A DNA stretch of 64,000 bases, taken from Desulfofustis limnaeus. Its GTDB lineage: Bacteria > Desulfobacterota > Desulfobulbia > Desulfobulbales > Desulfocapsaceae. Positions 35,878 to 45,722 of the stretch are shown here, in pieces (the stretch's first letter is position 1; every line of letters begins with the position of its first letter). The notes below the pieces were generated by a model. That model did not search any database. It was not told where the DNA came from and saw nothing but the letters and a program-made list of their open reading frames with translations. The stretch is from assembly GCF_023169885.1 (NCBI RefSeq), contig NZ_AP025516.1:3327501-3391500 (forward strand), written 5' to 3'. Made by a program: the position numbers and the translations under genes.

Positions 35878-36930
35878 ATGAAAACTGCCAGAGAGGCGTG
35901 TTTGGCGGCACTGCGGAATGCACCGCATGCCATTGAACCCGGCCAAAAGTACACGGTCGACAATTTTAAACCGGATGATGCGGTGGGTGTCGCACGCCTC
36001 TACTATGCCGTGTACGGCGAGATGTTTCCCATCGATGCGGTATATGATCCCGAAGCATTGGTGCGGCTCAATTCCGGAGGAGAACAGCACCAGGTCGTGG
36101 GACGGACTGACACAGGCGACATCATCGGCCTTTACGGCATCTTTCGCAACCCACCTGGACGGAGGATCATGGAAGCTGGCTCCTGGATCGTCCACCCGGC
36201 GTATCGCAAGACAACCCTGGCCATGCGCATGGCTGAGAGGATTCACCTGCATCCGCCGGAGTATCTCGGCCTCGACGTCATGTTTGGTCAGAGTGTCACC
36301 GATCACCAGATCACCCAGAAAATGGCCCACAAGTTTCACAGTTTGTCCTGCGCCCTGGAGATTGAAGCCATGCCACCCCGACCGGAACATGAAGATGGCT
36401 GGTCCGCCGGCCGCATCTCCCTGCTCGACGTCTTCGCTGTCTATCATGACCGGCCGCACACGGTCTTTCTTCCCCGTTTCTACGCCGACACCTTGCGTTC
36501 CCTCTACGCAGCGTGGCGGCTCAATCGCTCCTTTTCTTCTGATCGGGCGCCGGAACACCGGCAAACACGCGGGACAATACAGCTCGTTGACCAAGCGGAC
36601 CTGCTGAAAATCACGATAGAGCAGTCGGGATCGGACATGAGCGAATACCTGGCGAGGCTGGAGGCACAGCATCCGGGCCACCATGTGTATCAGCTTATCC
36701 TGCCCCTGTGGCAACCGGGAAGTTCTCTGGCCGTGGAGGCCGCTCGCTCTGCCGGCTACTTTCTCGGCGGTCTGCTGCCGTTGTGGTTCGACAAGGACGG
36801 GTTGTTGCTGCAAAAAGTTGCCGGCGATCCGGATTTCACCCAGATCCAGCTTTTTACCGAGGAGGCCAAGAGCCTCCTGAGTCTCATTATTGCCGATCGG
36901 CGATCACTGCCGCCCCCCGCCGGATTGTGA
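35878..36930 (+). CDS. GNAT-like protein, paralogue of the middle segment of the 1323-residue fusion
   Basis: 350 residues from ATG 35878 (GGGGGAT ahead). It aligns end to end with residues about 410-760 of the ligase/ammonia-lyase fusion: both have KP(D/E)DAxGVARLxYxVYG, TGDIxGxxGxF, a V/I-HPAYR block and a C-terminal G-YF-GG-LP-WFD-DGLL-Q motif. The first half looks like a GNAT acyltransferase, but the RxxGxG/A pyrophosphate loop reads RKTTLA, so acyl-CoA binding may be altered. The second half may be another GNAT-like unit. No signal peptide. Possibly in the same pathway as the fusion. Confidence 0.65.
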   Translation: MKTAREACLAALRNAPHAIEPGQKYTVDNFKPDDAVGVARLYYAVYGEMFPIDAVYDPEALVRLNSGGEQHQVVGRTDTGDIIGLYGIFRNPPGRRIMEAGSWIVHPAYRKTTLAMRMAERIHLHPPEYLGLDVMFGQSVTDHQITQKMAHKFHSLSCALEIEAMPPRPEHEDGWSAGRISLLDVFAVYHDRPHTVFLPRFYADTLRSLYAAWRLNRSFSSDRAPEHRQTRGTIQLVDQADLLKITIEQSGSDMSEYLARLEAQHPGHHVYQLILPLWQPGSSLAVEAARSAGYFLGGLLPLWFDKDGLLLQKVAGDPDFTQIQLFTEEAKSLLSLIIADRRSLPPPAGL

Positions 36931-36978
36931 CCATGAGGCGACACCCGACACGCGTCTTATCCCTCTGTCCACTCTCTT

Positions 36979-37665
36979 GTAAACATCCGCACCCGTAGGG
37001 TGCGGCTTTAAATATCCCCCCATAGGGGGGACAAGGCCCGGCCCCCAGAGGGGGCGGGCCGGGAGTCATGCCGCGTTATGTCTTCTATTCAAACAACCGT
37101 AACTGTTCCAGCTGCTTCTCTTTCTTCTCCTGATAGCGGACATACTTGCGTATCATGTCCGCATCAAGACCTACCGTATCGACACAATAACCTTTCGCCC
37201 AAAAGTGGTTGCCCCAGTATGGCTTCTTCTTCAGATAGCGGAACTGGTGGAAAAACCGCATCGATGTTTGACCCTTTACCCGACCCATCAATTGCGAAAT
37301 CGACACCTTCGGCGGAACCATCAGCACCAGATGGACATGGTCTGGTTGCACATTCATTTCAACAACTTCACAACCGACAAATCCGCATATCGCGTGAATC
37401 GCCGTTTCGCATGCTTCTTTTACCGCTCCGGTTAAAATACGGAACCGGTACTTCGGCACCCATACGATATGATACTGACAGTGCCATATCGAATGTGATA
37501 ACTTACGGAATCTGCTCACTGCTCCCTCCTTACATTCTGATGTTGCGGCAACAACTCGATGTAAGGATAGCAGTGGGCGGCCTTCCTGGCCATACCCATA
37601 CGGGACTGGCCTAGCCAATCCCTATTACCCTACCCGTAGGGTAGGGGTTTCCACTTCGTACTAAA
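36979..37665 (-). mobile_element. IS200/IS605-family insertion sequence, copy 2
   Basis: Same 687-base unit as 16454-17140, offset by 20525 bases and in the same orientation. The subterminal foldbacks are at 36987-37005 and 37628-37646. It has inserted between the GNAT-like gene (stop 36930) and the fusion gene (start 37853), 48 bases after the former, and separates two genes that may once have been co-transcribed. Confidence 0.88.
37085..37519 (-). CDS. tnpA: IS200-type transposase TnpA (Y1 HUH), copy 2
   Basis: 144 residues from the GTG at 37519, with a translation identical to copy 1, including H61/H63 and Tyr126. Apparent lack of any difference between copies implies recent transposition or gene conversion. 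It should be functional. Confidence 0.92.
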   Translation of the reverse strand: MSRFRKLSHSIWHCQYHIVWVPKYRFRILTGAVKEACETAIHAICGFVGCEVVEMNVQPDHVHLVLMVPPKVSISQLMGRVKGQTSMRFFHQFRYLKKKPYWGNHFWAKGYCVDTVGLDADMIRKYVRYQEKKEKQLEQLRLFE

Positions 37666-37678
37666 CCTCTTTAGGGAA

Positions 37679-37811
37679 CCTTGAAAAATTGCCATTTCGT
37701 CCAATCTCATCGTTGCGCAATCGAATTTTATCCTCGGAATATCATGTATATGCCTGCGGTAAAATTCTCTCGCGCGCCTCGATCTTGAACGAAATTTCGA
37801 ATTTTTCAAGG
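37679..37811. repeat. Inverted-repeat-bounded 133-base element (MITE- or REP-like candidate)
   Basis: Perfect 12-base terminal inverted repeat CCTTGAAAAATT at 37679-37690 and 37800-37811, with a further matching ATTTCGT block just inside each arm offset by one base. The inner side of the right arm contains the short palindrome CGAAATTTCG. The enclosed 90 bases have no coding capacity. It ends 41 bases before the fusion gene ATG and begins 13 bases after IS200 copy 2. It could be a non-autonomous mobile element or an mRNA leader structure. Confidence 0.45.
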
Positions 37812-37852
37812 CCCCCTTTATTCAATTCAGATGCCTTGAGAAGGAGACGGTA

Positions 37853-40800
37853 ATGGAGCAGCTTTTTCTTGATTATGATGATTTTTTCGTCGTAACCCGC
37901 GGCCTGGTCTTTGGAGAGATCAAAAAAATCCGGAAAATCTCCGATGTCTTCGGCGATGAACTGCAACTGTCACCGGACAGCACGTTCGGCACGGATGTCC
38001 TGGCAGTGACTACCGAAGAGCGAGCCGCACTAGCCGCTCGAGTCAGCGGTTTCTTCGGCCTTGACCGGGAAAAATCCGCCGATTTGGCCGGCTTGCCGAC
38101 CCTCGATCTCTGGGCGCGCTATCTGCAAGAGCAGGTCGATTCCCGGCCGAACATCATTACCTTTTCCACCTCCGGCAGCACCGGCGAGCCCAAACTGATT
38201 GTCCGCGACTTTTACTTTCTCGAGCAGGACGCCATGCATCTCGGAGAAATGCTGCAGGGAAGCAAACATGTCATCGGCCTGGTGCCGCCGCACCATATTT
38301 ACGGTTTCATCTATACCATCCTCATTCCAAAGGTATTGCAGGCACGGCGCAGCGACCAGCGCTTCAGACGGCCGGCAGCAATCATGAGAGACCTGAAGCC
38401 GGGTGACGCACTGATCGGTTTCCCCCATATCTGGCAACTCTGCGCCAAAACCAAGGAACGCTTTCCCGCTTCAGTCATCGGCACCACCTCGACCGGGCCT
38501 TGTCCGCCGGAAGTCATCCGCACCCTGAGGCGCCTGGGACTGCAGACGATGATCGAGATCTACGGTTCCTCGGAGAGCGGCGCCATGGGGTATCGCACCA
38601 ATCCCGACGATCCGCTCACCCTGATGTCGACGTGGCAACGCTGGGGCGACGATCGCTTTGTCCGCACCCTTGAAGATGGCAGTCAGTCTGAGCCCTTTTC
38701 CTTCCAGGACGTTCTGGAGTGGGTGGACGAGACTCGTTTTCGGGTCACAAAGCGTCTTGACAGCGCCGTTCAGGTGGCAGGAATCAATATCTACCCGGCC
38801 CGGGTCTGCGAGACCCTGCGCAGCCATTCGGCCGTTGCCGACTGTGCGGTACGGCTGATGCGCCCGGAGGAAGGCGATCGCCTGAAAGCCTTTGTCGTCC
38901 TAAAGGAGGGCATATCTCCGGGCAGTGCTCTTACCGACGACCTGCGCACCTTTCTGGCGAAGCGGCTGAGCCATCTTGAACAACCGAAATCGATCGTCTT
39001 TGGCCCAGCCTTGCCGCGCAACGAGATCGGCAAGTTGGCCGACTGGACCATCGAGTCCAAGACGGTCGCCATGACACTTGACCAGGCGCTGGACAAGCTC
39101 AAAGCCGAGCATCGCCCGGTCCCCGCCGGCCAATCATTCGCCGTCGATCTGCTGAAACCGGAAGACGCCTGGGGAGTGGCCCGCCTCTTTTACGAGGTGT
39201 ACGGCACCTCCTTTCCGTTTGAAACCTATTATATCCCGGACCGGCTCCTGGAGGAGAACCGGTTACGTCTGCTGTTCAGTATCGTGGCCCGCACCCCGAC
39301 CGGTGACATCGTCGGCTACGGCGGCATGTTTCGCAGTTCAGCGCCGCACCCCGGGGTCTATGAAATAGGCTCCCACGTCATCCATCCGGCTTACCGCAGC
39401 TCCCGCGTCGCCCTCGCGCTGCAGGAACACATCAAGGACGTGCTGATCCCCCAACAAAACGTCGAAATGTCCTTCAGTGAAGCCCCCTGTCATCAGGTGG
39501 TCACCCAGAAATTCGCGGCCATGAGCGGCCTGGTTGAGACGGCCCTGGAGATCGGCCTGATGCCAGCGGAAGCCTATGGCCCGTCTCCGGACTATCCGAA
39601 GGATCGGGTTTCCGCGCTCCTTCTATTTGGCAAGACTTCGGACCACCAGCGTCGCCTCTATGTTCCGGACAGCTACCAGGACGCCCTGGAGTTTCTCCTC
39701 CAGGGGCTGACGCTCGACCGACTGGTGTTGCCCGCCCTCCAGGAACCACCGGCCAGCGTCATCACGCGGGTCGCAACTGAATACTTCGACTTTGCCAAGG
39801 TGGCCCGGGTCCATGTACTGACCATGGGCCAGGATTTCTCCCGATCTCTCGCCGGGTTCGAGGCCCAGGCGGTGAAGTCGGGGGCCCGGGTGCTGCAGGT
39901 ATTCGTCAATCTCGGTGAAGCCTGGTGCGCCGCCGGAATCGAGACCCTGCGGGAGCAGGGTTATTTCTTCGGTGGGTTCCTGCCGCGCTGGTTCGATGAC
40001 GATGGCCTGCTCATGCAGCGCGTTTTCGATCTGCCGAATATCGACTCAATCAAGCTCTATTCACAACGGTCGCACCGCATCCTCGATCTCATTCGCCGGG
40101 ATATCGAAGCCAACCCAGCCTGCACAGCGCTGAACAAACGGCCGACGGTCAGGCCGACGGCGGAGGCGCGCTTCAAAGCCGCCGATCTCTCCGAGGTGGT
40201 CCTGTCCGGCGAAGGGCTCACCATCGAGGAGGTCATGGCCGCAGCGCGCTATGGCCGTCCCGTTTCTCTGACCAGGGACGGGGCCATCCTCGCCCGGGTC
40301 GACGGCTCGGCCTCGTTCATCGAATGGGCGGTGCGAACCGGCGAGCCCATTTACGGGGTGAACACCGGCTTTGGCGGCATGGCCAATGTGATGATCGCCG
40401 AAAGCGATCTCTGCGCCCTGCAAAACAACCTGCTCCGCTTTTTGCAGGTCTGCGCCGGCGACCATCTGCCCCTGGAGGACGTCCGCGCCGCCATGCTGCT
40501 CCGCGCCAACTCGCACCTGCGCGGGGCTTCGGGAGTGCGACGTGAACTGATCGAGCGCATCCTCATCTTTCTCAACAACGGCGTGGTGCCGCTGGTGCGC
40601 AATATGGGATCGATAGGAGCGAGCGGTGATCTGGCGCCGCTGGCTTCGATCACCGGGGCGCTCGTCGGAGCCGACGCCTGTTTTCAGGTGAGGATGGGAG
40701 AAGAAACCATAAGTTGTCTGACCGCCCTGCAGCGCCTCGGTCTCAAGCCGCTCACCCTCGGTCCCAAAGAAGGGTTGGGCATGGTGAACGGCACGTCGGT

Positions 40801-41824
40801 GATGACCGGTATCGCCGCCAACTGCCTCTACGATGCTCGCCGGCTGACCGCTCTGGCCCTTGGTTTCCACGCCCTGGTTATCCAGGGATTGCGCGGCTCG
40901 AACCAGTCGTTTCACCCCTTTATCCAGCAACTCAAGCCGCACCCGGGCCAGATCCTGGCGGCAGAGATGATGCTCCACCTGCTGGACGGCTCGACCATGT
41001 GCCGCAACGAACTCGATGGCCACCATGACGCCGAAGACGGGCAGCCGGTTCAGGACCGCTATTCCCTGCGCTGCCTGCCGCAATTTGTCGGGCCGGTCCT
41101 CGACGGCTTGAGACAGGCGGCGGTCGCGATCCAAACCGAGATGAACTCGGCCAACGACAATCCGCTCATCGACGGCGACAACTGCCTCAGCCTGCACAGC
41201 GGCAACTTCCTCGGCCAGTACGTGGCGGTGTGGATGGATCACCTGCGCTATTACCTGGGGCTGATGGCCAAGCACATGGATGCCCAGATCGCCCTGTTGG
41301 TCGCTCCCGAGTTCAACTCCGGTCTCCCGCCGTCGCTGGTCGGCAACCCGGCCCGGCGGGTAAATATGGGCCTGAAGGGCCTACAAATCGCCGGCAACTC
41401 GGTCATGCCCCTGCTTTCCTATTACGGTGCCCCGATAGCCGACCGCTTTCCGACCCATGCCGAGCAGTTTAATCAGAATATCAACAGCCAGGGCTTCAAC
41501 TCAGCCAACCTGGCGCGCAAGACCGTGCAGACCCTGGAAACGTATCTTGCCATTTCCTTGCTATTTGGGGTGCAAAGCGTTTCCCTGCGGGCCGCCCAGA
41601 TGACCGGCTCTCATGATCCGCGGCCCCTGCTCTCGCCGGCAACAGCCGGGCTCTACGAAGCAGTCCTTGCCGTTCTCGGTCACCAGAAGAGCGCCGACCG
41701 CCCTTTGATCTACAACGACGACGAGCAATCGCTGGAAGCCATGATCGAGACCCTGACCAGAGATATCGCCAGCGACGGTAGGACCATCTCGCCTCTGGGA
41801 CAGGTTATCACCAGACTCTGGTAA
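37853..41824 (+). CDS. Acid:CoA ligase / GNAT-like / aromatic amino acid ammonia-lyase fusion
   Basis: 1323 residues in one frame; GAAGGAGACGG precedes the ATG. Residues 1-400 are an adenylate-forming ligase: P-loop STSGSTGEPK (about 103-112), YGSSESGAMG (about 236), RVTKRLDSAVQVAG (about 300) and the C-terminal Lys in RNEIGKLADW (about 392). Residues 410-760 match the GNAT-like protein at 35878. Residues 780-1323 are a HAL/PAL/TAL lyase: YGVNTGFG, the MIO triad A923-S924-G925, GMVNGTS and NSANDNPLID. Selectivity positions F863-L864 match phenylalanine lyases. Expected product: cinnamate, then its adenylate or CoA ester, perhaps passed to the GNAT-like segment. Confidence 0.88.
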   Translation: MEQLFLDYDDFFVVTRGLVFGEIKKIRKISDVFGDELQLSPDSTFGTDVLAVTTEERAALAARVSGFFGLDREKSADLAGLPTLDLWARYLQEQVDSRPNIITFSTSGSTGEPKLIVRDFYFLEQDAMHLGEMLQGSKHVIGLVPPHHIYGFIYTILIPKVLQARRSDQRFRRPAAIMRDLKPGDALIGFPHIWQLCAKTKERFPASVIGTTSTGPCPPEVIRTLRRLGLQTMIEIYGSSESGAMGYRTNPDDPLTLMSTWQRWGDDRFVRTLEDGSQSEPFSFQDVLEWVDETRFRVTKRLDSAVQVAGINIYPARVCETLRSHSAVADCAVRLMRPEEGDRLKAFVVLKEGISPGSALTDDLRTFLAKRLSHLEQPKSIVFGPALPRNEIGKLADWTIESKTVAMTLDQALDKLKAEHRPVPAGQSFAVDLLKPEDAWGVARLFYEVYGTSFPFETYYIPDRLLEENRLRLLFSIVARTPTGDIVGYGGMFRSSAPHPGVYEIGSHVIHPAYRSSRVALALQEHIKDVLIPQQNVEMSFSEAPCHQVVTQKFAAMSGLVETALEIGLMPAEAYGPSPDYPKDRVSALLLFGKTSDHQRRLYVPDSYQDALEFLLQGLTLDRLVLPALQEPPASVITRVATEYFDFAKVARVHVLTMGQDFSRSLAGFEAQAVKSGARVLQVFVNLGEAWCAAGIETLREQGYFFGGFLPRWFDDDGLLMQRVFDLPNIDSIKLYSQRSHRILDLIRRDIEANPACTALNKRPTVRPTAEARFKAADLSEVVLSGEGLTIEEVMAAARYGRPVSLTRDGAILARVDGSASFIEWAVRTGEPIYGVNTGFGGMANVMIAESDLCALQNNLLRFLQVCAGDHLPLEDVRAAMLLRANSHLRGASGVRRELIERILIFLNNGVVPLVRNMGSIGASGDLAPLASITGALVGADACFQVRMGEETISCLTALQRLGLKPLTLGPKEGLGMVNGTSVMTGIAANCLYDARRLTALALGFHALVIQGLRGSNQSFHPFIQQLKPHPGQILAAEMMLHLLDGSTMCRNELDGHHDAEDGQPVQDRYSLRCLPQFVGPVLDGLRQAAVAIQTEMNSANDNPLIDGDNCLSLHSGNFLGQYVAVWMDHLRYYLGLMAKHMDAQIALLVAPEFNSGLPPSLVGNPARRVNMGLKGLQIAGNSVMPLLSYYGAPIADRFPTHAEQFNQNINSQGFNSANLARKTVQTLETYLAISLLFGVQSVSLRAAQMTGSHDPRPLLSPATAGLYEAVLAVLGHQKSADRPLIYNDDEQSLEAMIETLTRDIASDGRTISPLGQVITRLW

Positions 41825-41828
41825 ACAA

Positions 41829-43714
<1,886 letters not shown>

Positions 43715-43755
43715 GAAAAAAAACGGCCCGTCTTCCGAAGAAAACGGGCCGTTTT
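43715..43755 (-). terminator. Terminator of tRNA-Asn, used as group II intron target
   Basis: Stem of 11 bases, AAAACGGCCCG (43720-43730) with CGGGCCGTTTT (43745-43755), loop of 14. On the minus strand a run of T residues follows, then C, then the intron start at 43714. The hairpin is A/T-flanked on both sides, so before intron insertion it could have served as a bidirectional terminator for the convergent fusion gene too. Confidence 0.88.
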
Positions 43756-43761
43756 GAAAAC

Positions 43762-43837
<76 letters not shown>

Positions 43838-43977
43838 TAACACTTTTTCCCCTATGTTTTTGCTTTTGCAAGCAATTCGAGGAAAAAGACTTTCATGGCC
43901 TGTTGCTAAGTCCCCGTTTTTTCGTGGGCAGCAACCGTGAAAGTGAAGCCCGAATATATCGTGCGGGAGGGAGGCTG

Positions 43978-44487
43978 TCAATAGGTTTTTGGCGGGTCGC
44001 AGAGCCGCGCCACCCGATCCCAGGCAAAGGCATAGAAGCCATTCCAGGTCTGGCGGTGGGGCCGCCCTGGGCGCCAGGCACGGCGATATTGGAGCCAGGC
44101 CGCATCCGCCTGGTCGGGTGCCGGCAGCTGATCCGGCAGCGTCCAGAGCAGCAGCCGGGCATAGACGGTGGCCAGGGCATCGTTATGCTCGACAGCGGCA
44201 TGGCTGACCGCCGGATCGTCCAGGTCGTACTCGAGGCGATCGAGCACCTCACGGATGATCTGCCTTGTGTGGGGATGGCGCATGACGCCGGTGATGCCGC
44301 CGCCCGCTTCGAATTGGTAGAACCCCCGGGCCGGACCATTGCGATGCTGACGTCGGGCCTTGAAGCGCGACTCCTGCAAGCCGATGGCCAGCAACATGGC
44401 CATCGCCTCAGTGCTCGTCATTCTCGGCGGCAGCAACGCCAGACCAGGGCGAATCACCAGCTGCAGGATATCAGGGACGAGCATCAT
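43978..44487 (-). CDS. Phage muramidase/lytic transglycosylase-like protein (endolysin candidate)
   Basis: 169 residues. GLQESRFKARR with a Glu at the SLT-type catalytic position, followed by GPARGFYQFE, resembles the ES...A(R)GxxQ(F/L) pattern of soluble lytic transglycosylases and phage lysozymes. The rest is helical and Arg-rich. As the last gene of the late operon, next to a cysteine-peptidase-like gene and small membrane proteins, a role in cell-wall lysis fits. There is no signal peptide, so it would need a holin. Confidence 0.62.
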   Translation of the reverse strand: MMLVPDILQLVIRPGLALLPPRMTSTEAMAMLLAIGLQESRFKARRQHRNGPARGFYQFEAGGGITGVMRHPHTRQIIREVLDRLEYDLDDPAVSHAAVEHNDALATVYARLLLWTLPDQLPAPDQADAAWLQYRRAWRPGRPHRQTWNGFYAFAWDRVARLCDPPKTY

Positions 44488-44572
44488 CGCGATCCGGATC
44501 GCTGCCGTAAAAATAGCCGCACTTCGGGCAGATCACCCGCTCGCCAGCCTCGGCCGGCTGCCGATCGCCCAT
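44471..44572 (-). CDS. Tiny CxxC protein in the lysis cassette
   Basis: 33 codons between the cysteine-peptidase-like gene and the endolysin candidate. Its ATG (44570-44572) overlaps the upstream TGA and its own stop lies 16 bases inside the next gene, so the gap is fully coding. The product has VICPKCGYFYG, half a zinc ribbon, and an Asp/Arg-rich tail. Such a short frame could arise by chance; the exact overlaps at both ends favour a real gene. Confidence 0.42.
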   Translation of the reverse strand: MGDRQPAEAGERVICPKCGYFYGSDPDRDDARP

Positions 44573-45108
44573 CACCACACCCCGTCGAACAACACCTGAT
44601 GCGTCCAGGAGAGCCGCCACCGGTCGGCCAGATCATCCGGGTTGCGCCCGGCATAAGGCCCGGACAACACCCCCATGTAGGATTCAGTCTTGGCCACCAC
44701 CTCGGAACACACCAGCCACCGCCCGGCCACGCTCAGGTACTTGGACGCCGGCGGCACCAGGTGCAACGGGATCCGCCAGAACGGATAGATCTGCCCCTGA
44801 TGCTCGCGGATCACCCGATTGATCGCCGCCTGCCGGTCGTACCGTTGCACCGGCGACCGGGACACCTTCAGCACCGGCCGGGCGATCAGCACATGCTTGC
44901 CGCGATAGCGGTCCAGCGACCCATAGCGCAACGTTACCAGCGCCTCGAAGGTCGAGCCAAGCGCGTCGACGATCACGCCGCTATGCCCGAATTCCGCTCG
45001 ATCATCCTTGGCGTTGAACCGCTCCACCGCCAGGATGGCAAACGACAACAACCCAGCCGAGCGCACGCAGAACAGATCCCCGGCCCGCAGCTCGATATCG
45101 GCCGGCAT
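44572..45108 (-). CDS. Permuted papain-fold (NlpC/P60 or YiiX-like) protein
   Basis: 178 residues. GDLFCVRS at the N-terminus, FGHSGVIV (candidate catalytic His) and WLVCSEVVAK (candidate catalytic Cys, about residue 133) follow the circularly permuted NlpC/P60 (DUF830/YiiX) order, in which His precedes Cys. Such enzymes cut amide bonds in peptidoglycan peptides or lipids. There is no signal peptide. Its position in the lysis cassette suggests envelope degradation or tail-tip peptidase activity. Confidence 0.65.
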   Translation of the reverse strand: MPADIELRAGDLFCVRSAGLLSFAILAVERFNAKDDRAEFGHSGVIVDALGSTFEALVTLRYGSLDRYRGKHVLIARPVLKVSRSPVQRYDRQAAINRVIREHQGQIYPFWRIPLHLVPPASKYLSVAGRWLVCSEVVAKTESYMGVLSGPYAGRNPDDLADRWRLSWTHQVLFDGVW

Positions 45109-45110
45109 GG

Positions 45111-45515
45111 CTAGGCCTCCGGCGGTGGCGGTGGCGGGGTCGGCTTGTCGGGCACCGCACCAGCAGGCCGCGCCGCCGTCGGCTCCGGGGTGTACCAGGC
45201 CCGGTACGGATCATGCCGCCGGTCAGCCGGAGCACTCCCCGCAGCAGGTGCTACGGGTTGATACGGGGTGCCTTGACCCCGCACCTTCAGCGCCGTCCGG
45301 GCGGCCACCCACAGCGCCGCCAGCCAATAGCCGGCACTCCCCCGCGGCTCCTCGAGGGCCTGCAGCTCGCGGGCCACATCGGCGGCCGTGGTGCGCAGAT
45401 CGAGCAACACCGCCAGCACCTGCCCCACATCGATGCCGAGCCAGTCGCCCCCCCACACCAGCAACACGAAGGCCACGATATACAGCTCGCTCGTCCGCAG
45501 GCTCTTGACGATCAT
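45111..45515 (-). CDS. Phage membrane protein with Pro-rich tail (holin-like candidate)
   Basis: 134 residues. One or two hydrophobic segments lie between about residues 10 and 38 (LYIVAFVLLVWGGDWLGI, then VGQVLAVLLDL), followed by a helix, and the C-terminal 50 residues are Pro/Ala-rich ending PTPPPPPPEA. The ATG overlaps the stop of the upstream zinc-ribbon gene. A small membrane protein next to endolysin candidates may be a holin or pinholin, but nothing in the sequence is specific. Confidence 0.5.
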   Translation of the reverse strand: MIVKSLRTSELYIVAFVLLVWGGDWLGIDVGQVLAVLLDLRTTAADVARELQALEEPRGSAGYWLAALWVAARTALKVRGQGTPYQPVAPAAGSAPADRRHDPYRAWYTPEPTAARPAGAVPDKPTPPPPPPEA

Positions 45516-45703
45516 GACTCACCCTGCGCGTCGCGCCGATAGGAGCGGAAGATGAGGCTGCCGCAGGAATCGCAGATCCGGATCGTGGTGAACCAGTTCT
45601 TCTTGATCTCCGTGCAGTCCCGCTTCATCAGCCCGCATATCGTGCACTCGCCGGGGCCGACATACACCACCTTTTTCGCTACCGCCTGCTGTGACCTGGT
45701 CAT
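45512..45703 (-). CDS. Phage zinc-ribbon mini-protein
   Basis: 63 residues from ATG 45703, with GGAGGAG ahead. Two Cys pairs, CTIC and CDSC, 25 residues apart, form a likely zinc ribbon, with Lys/Arg-rich flanks. It ends in DAQGES and overlaps the next gene by 4 bases. Function unknown; it may bind nucleic acid or regulate late steps. Confidence 0.6.
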   Translation of the reverse strand: MTRSQQAVAKKVVYVGPGECTICGLMKRDCTEIKKNWFTTIRICDSCGSLIFRSYRRDAQGES

Positions 45704-45722
45704 GACTCCTCCGTGGTGTTCA

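Noticed and set aside
16454-37665. Composite transposon bounded by the two IS200 copies
   Set aside because: IS200-type elements do not normally mobilise 20 kb between copies, and the enclosed genes include host-like functions with no transfer signature.
37742-37966. 74-codon minus-strand frame over the start of the fusion gene
   Set aside because: It overlaps the fusion gene's strong ribosome binding site and the inverted repeat, and has no recognisable features.
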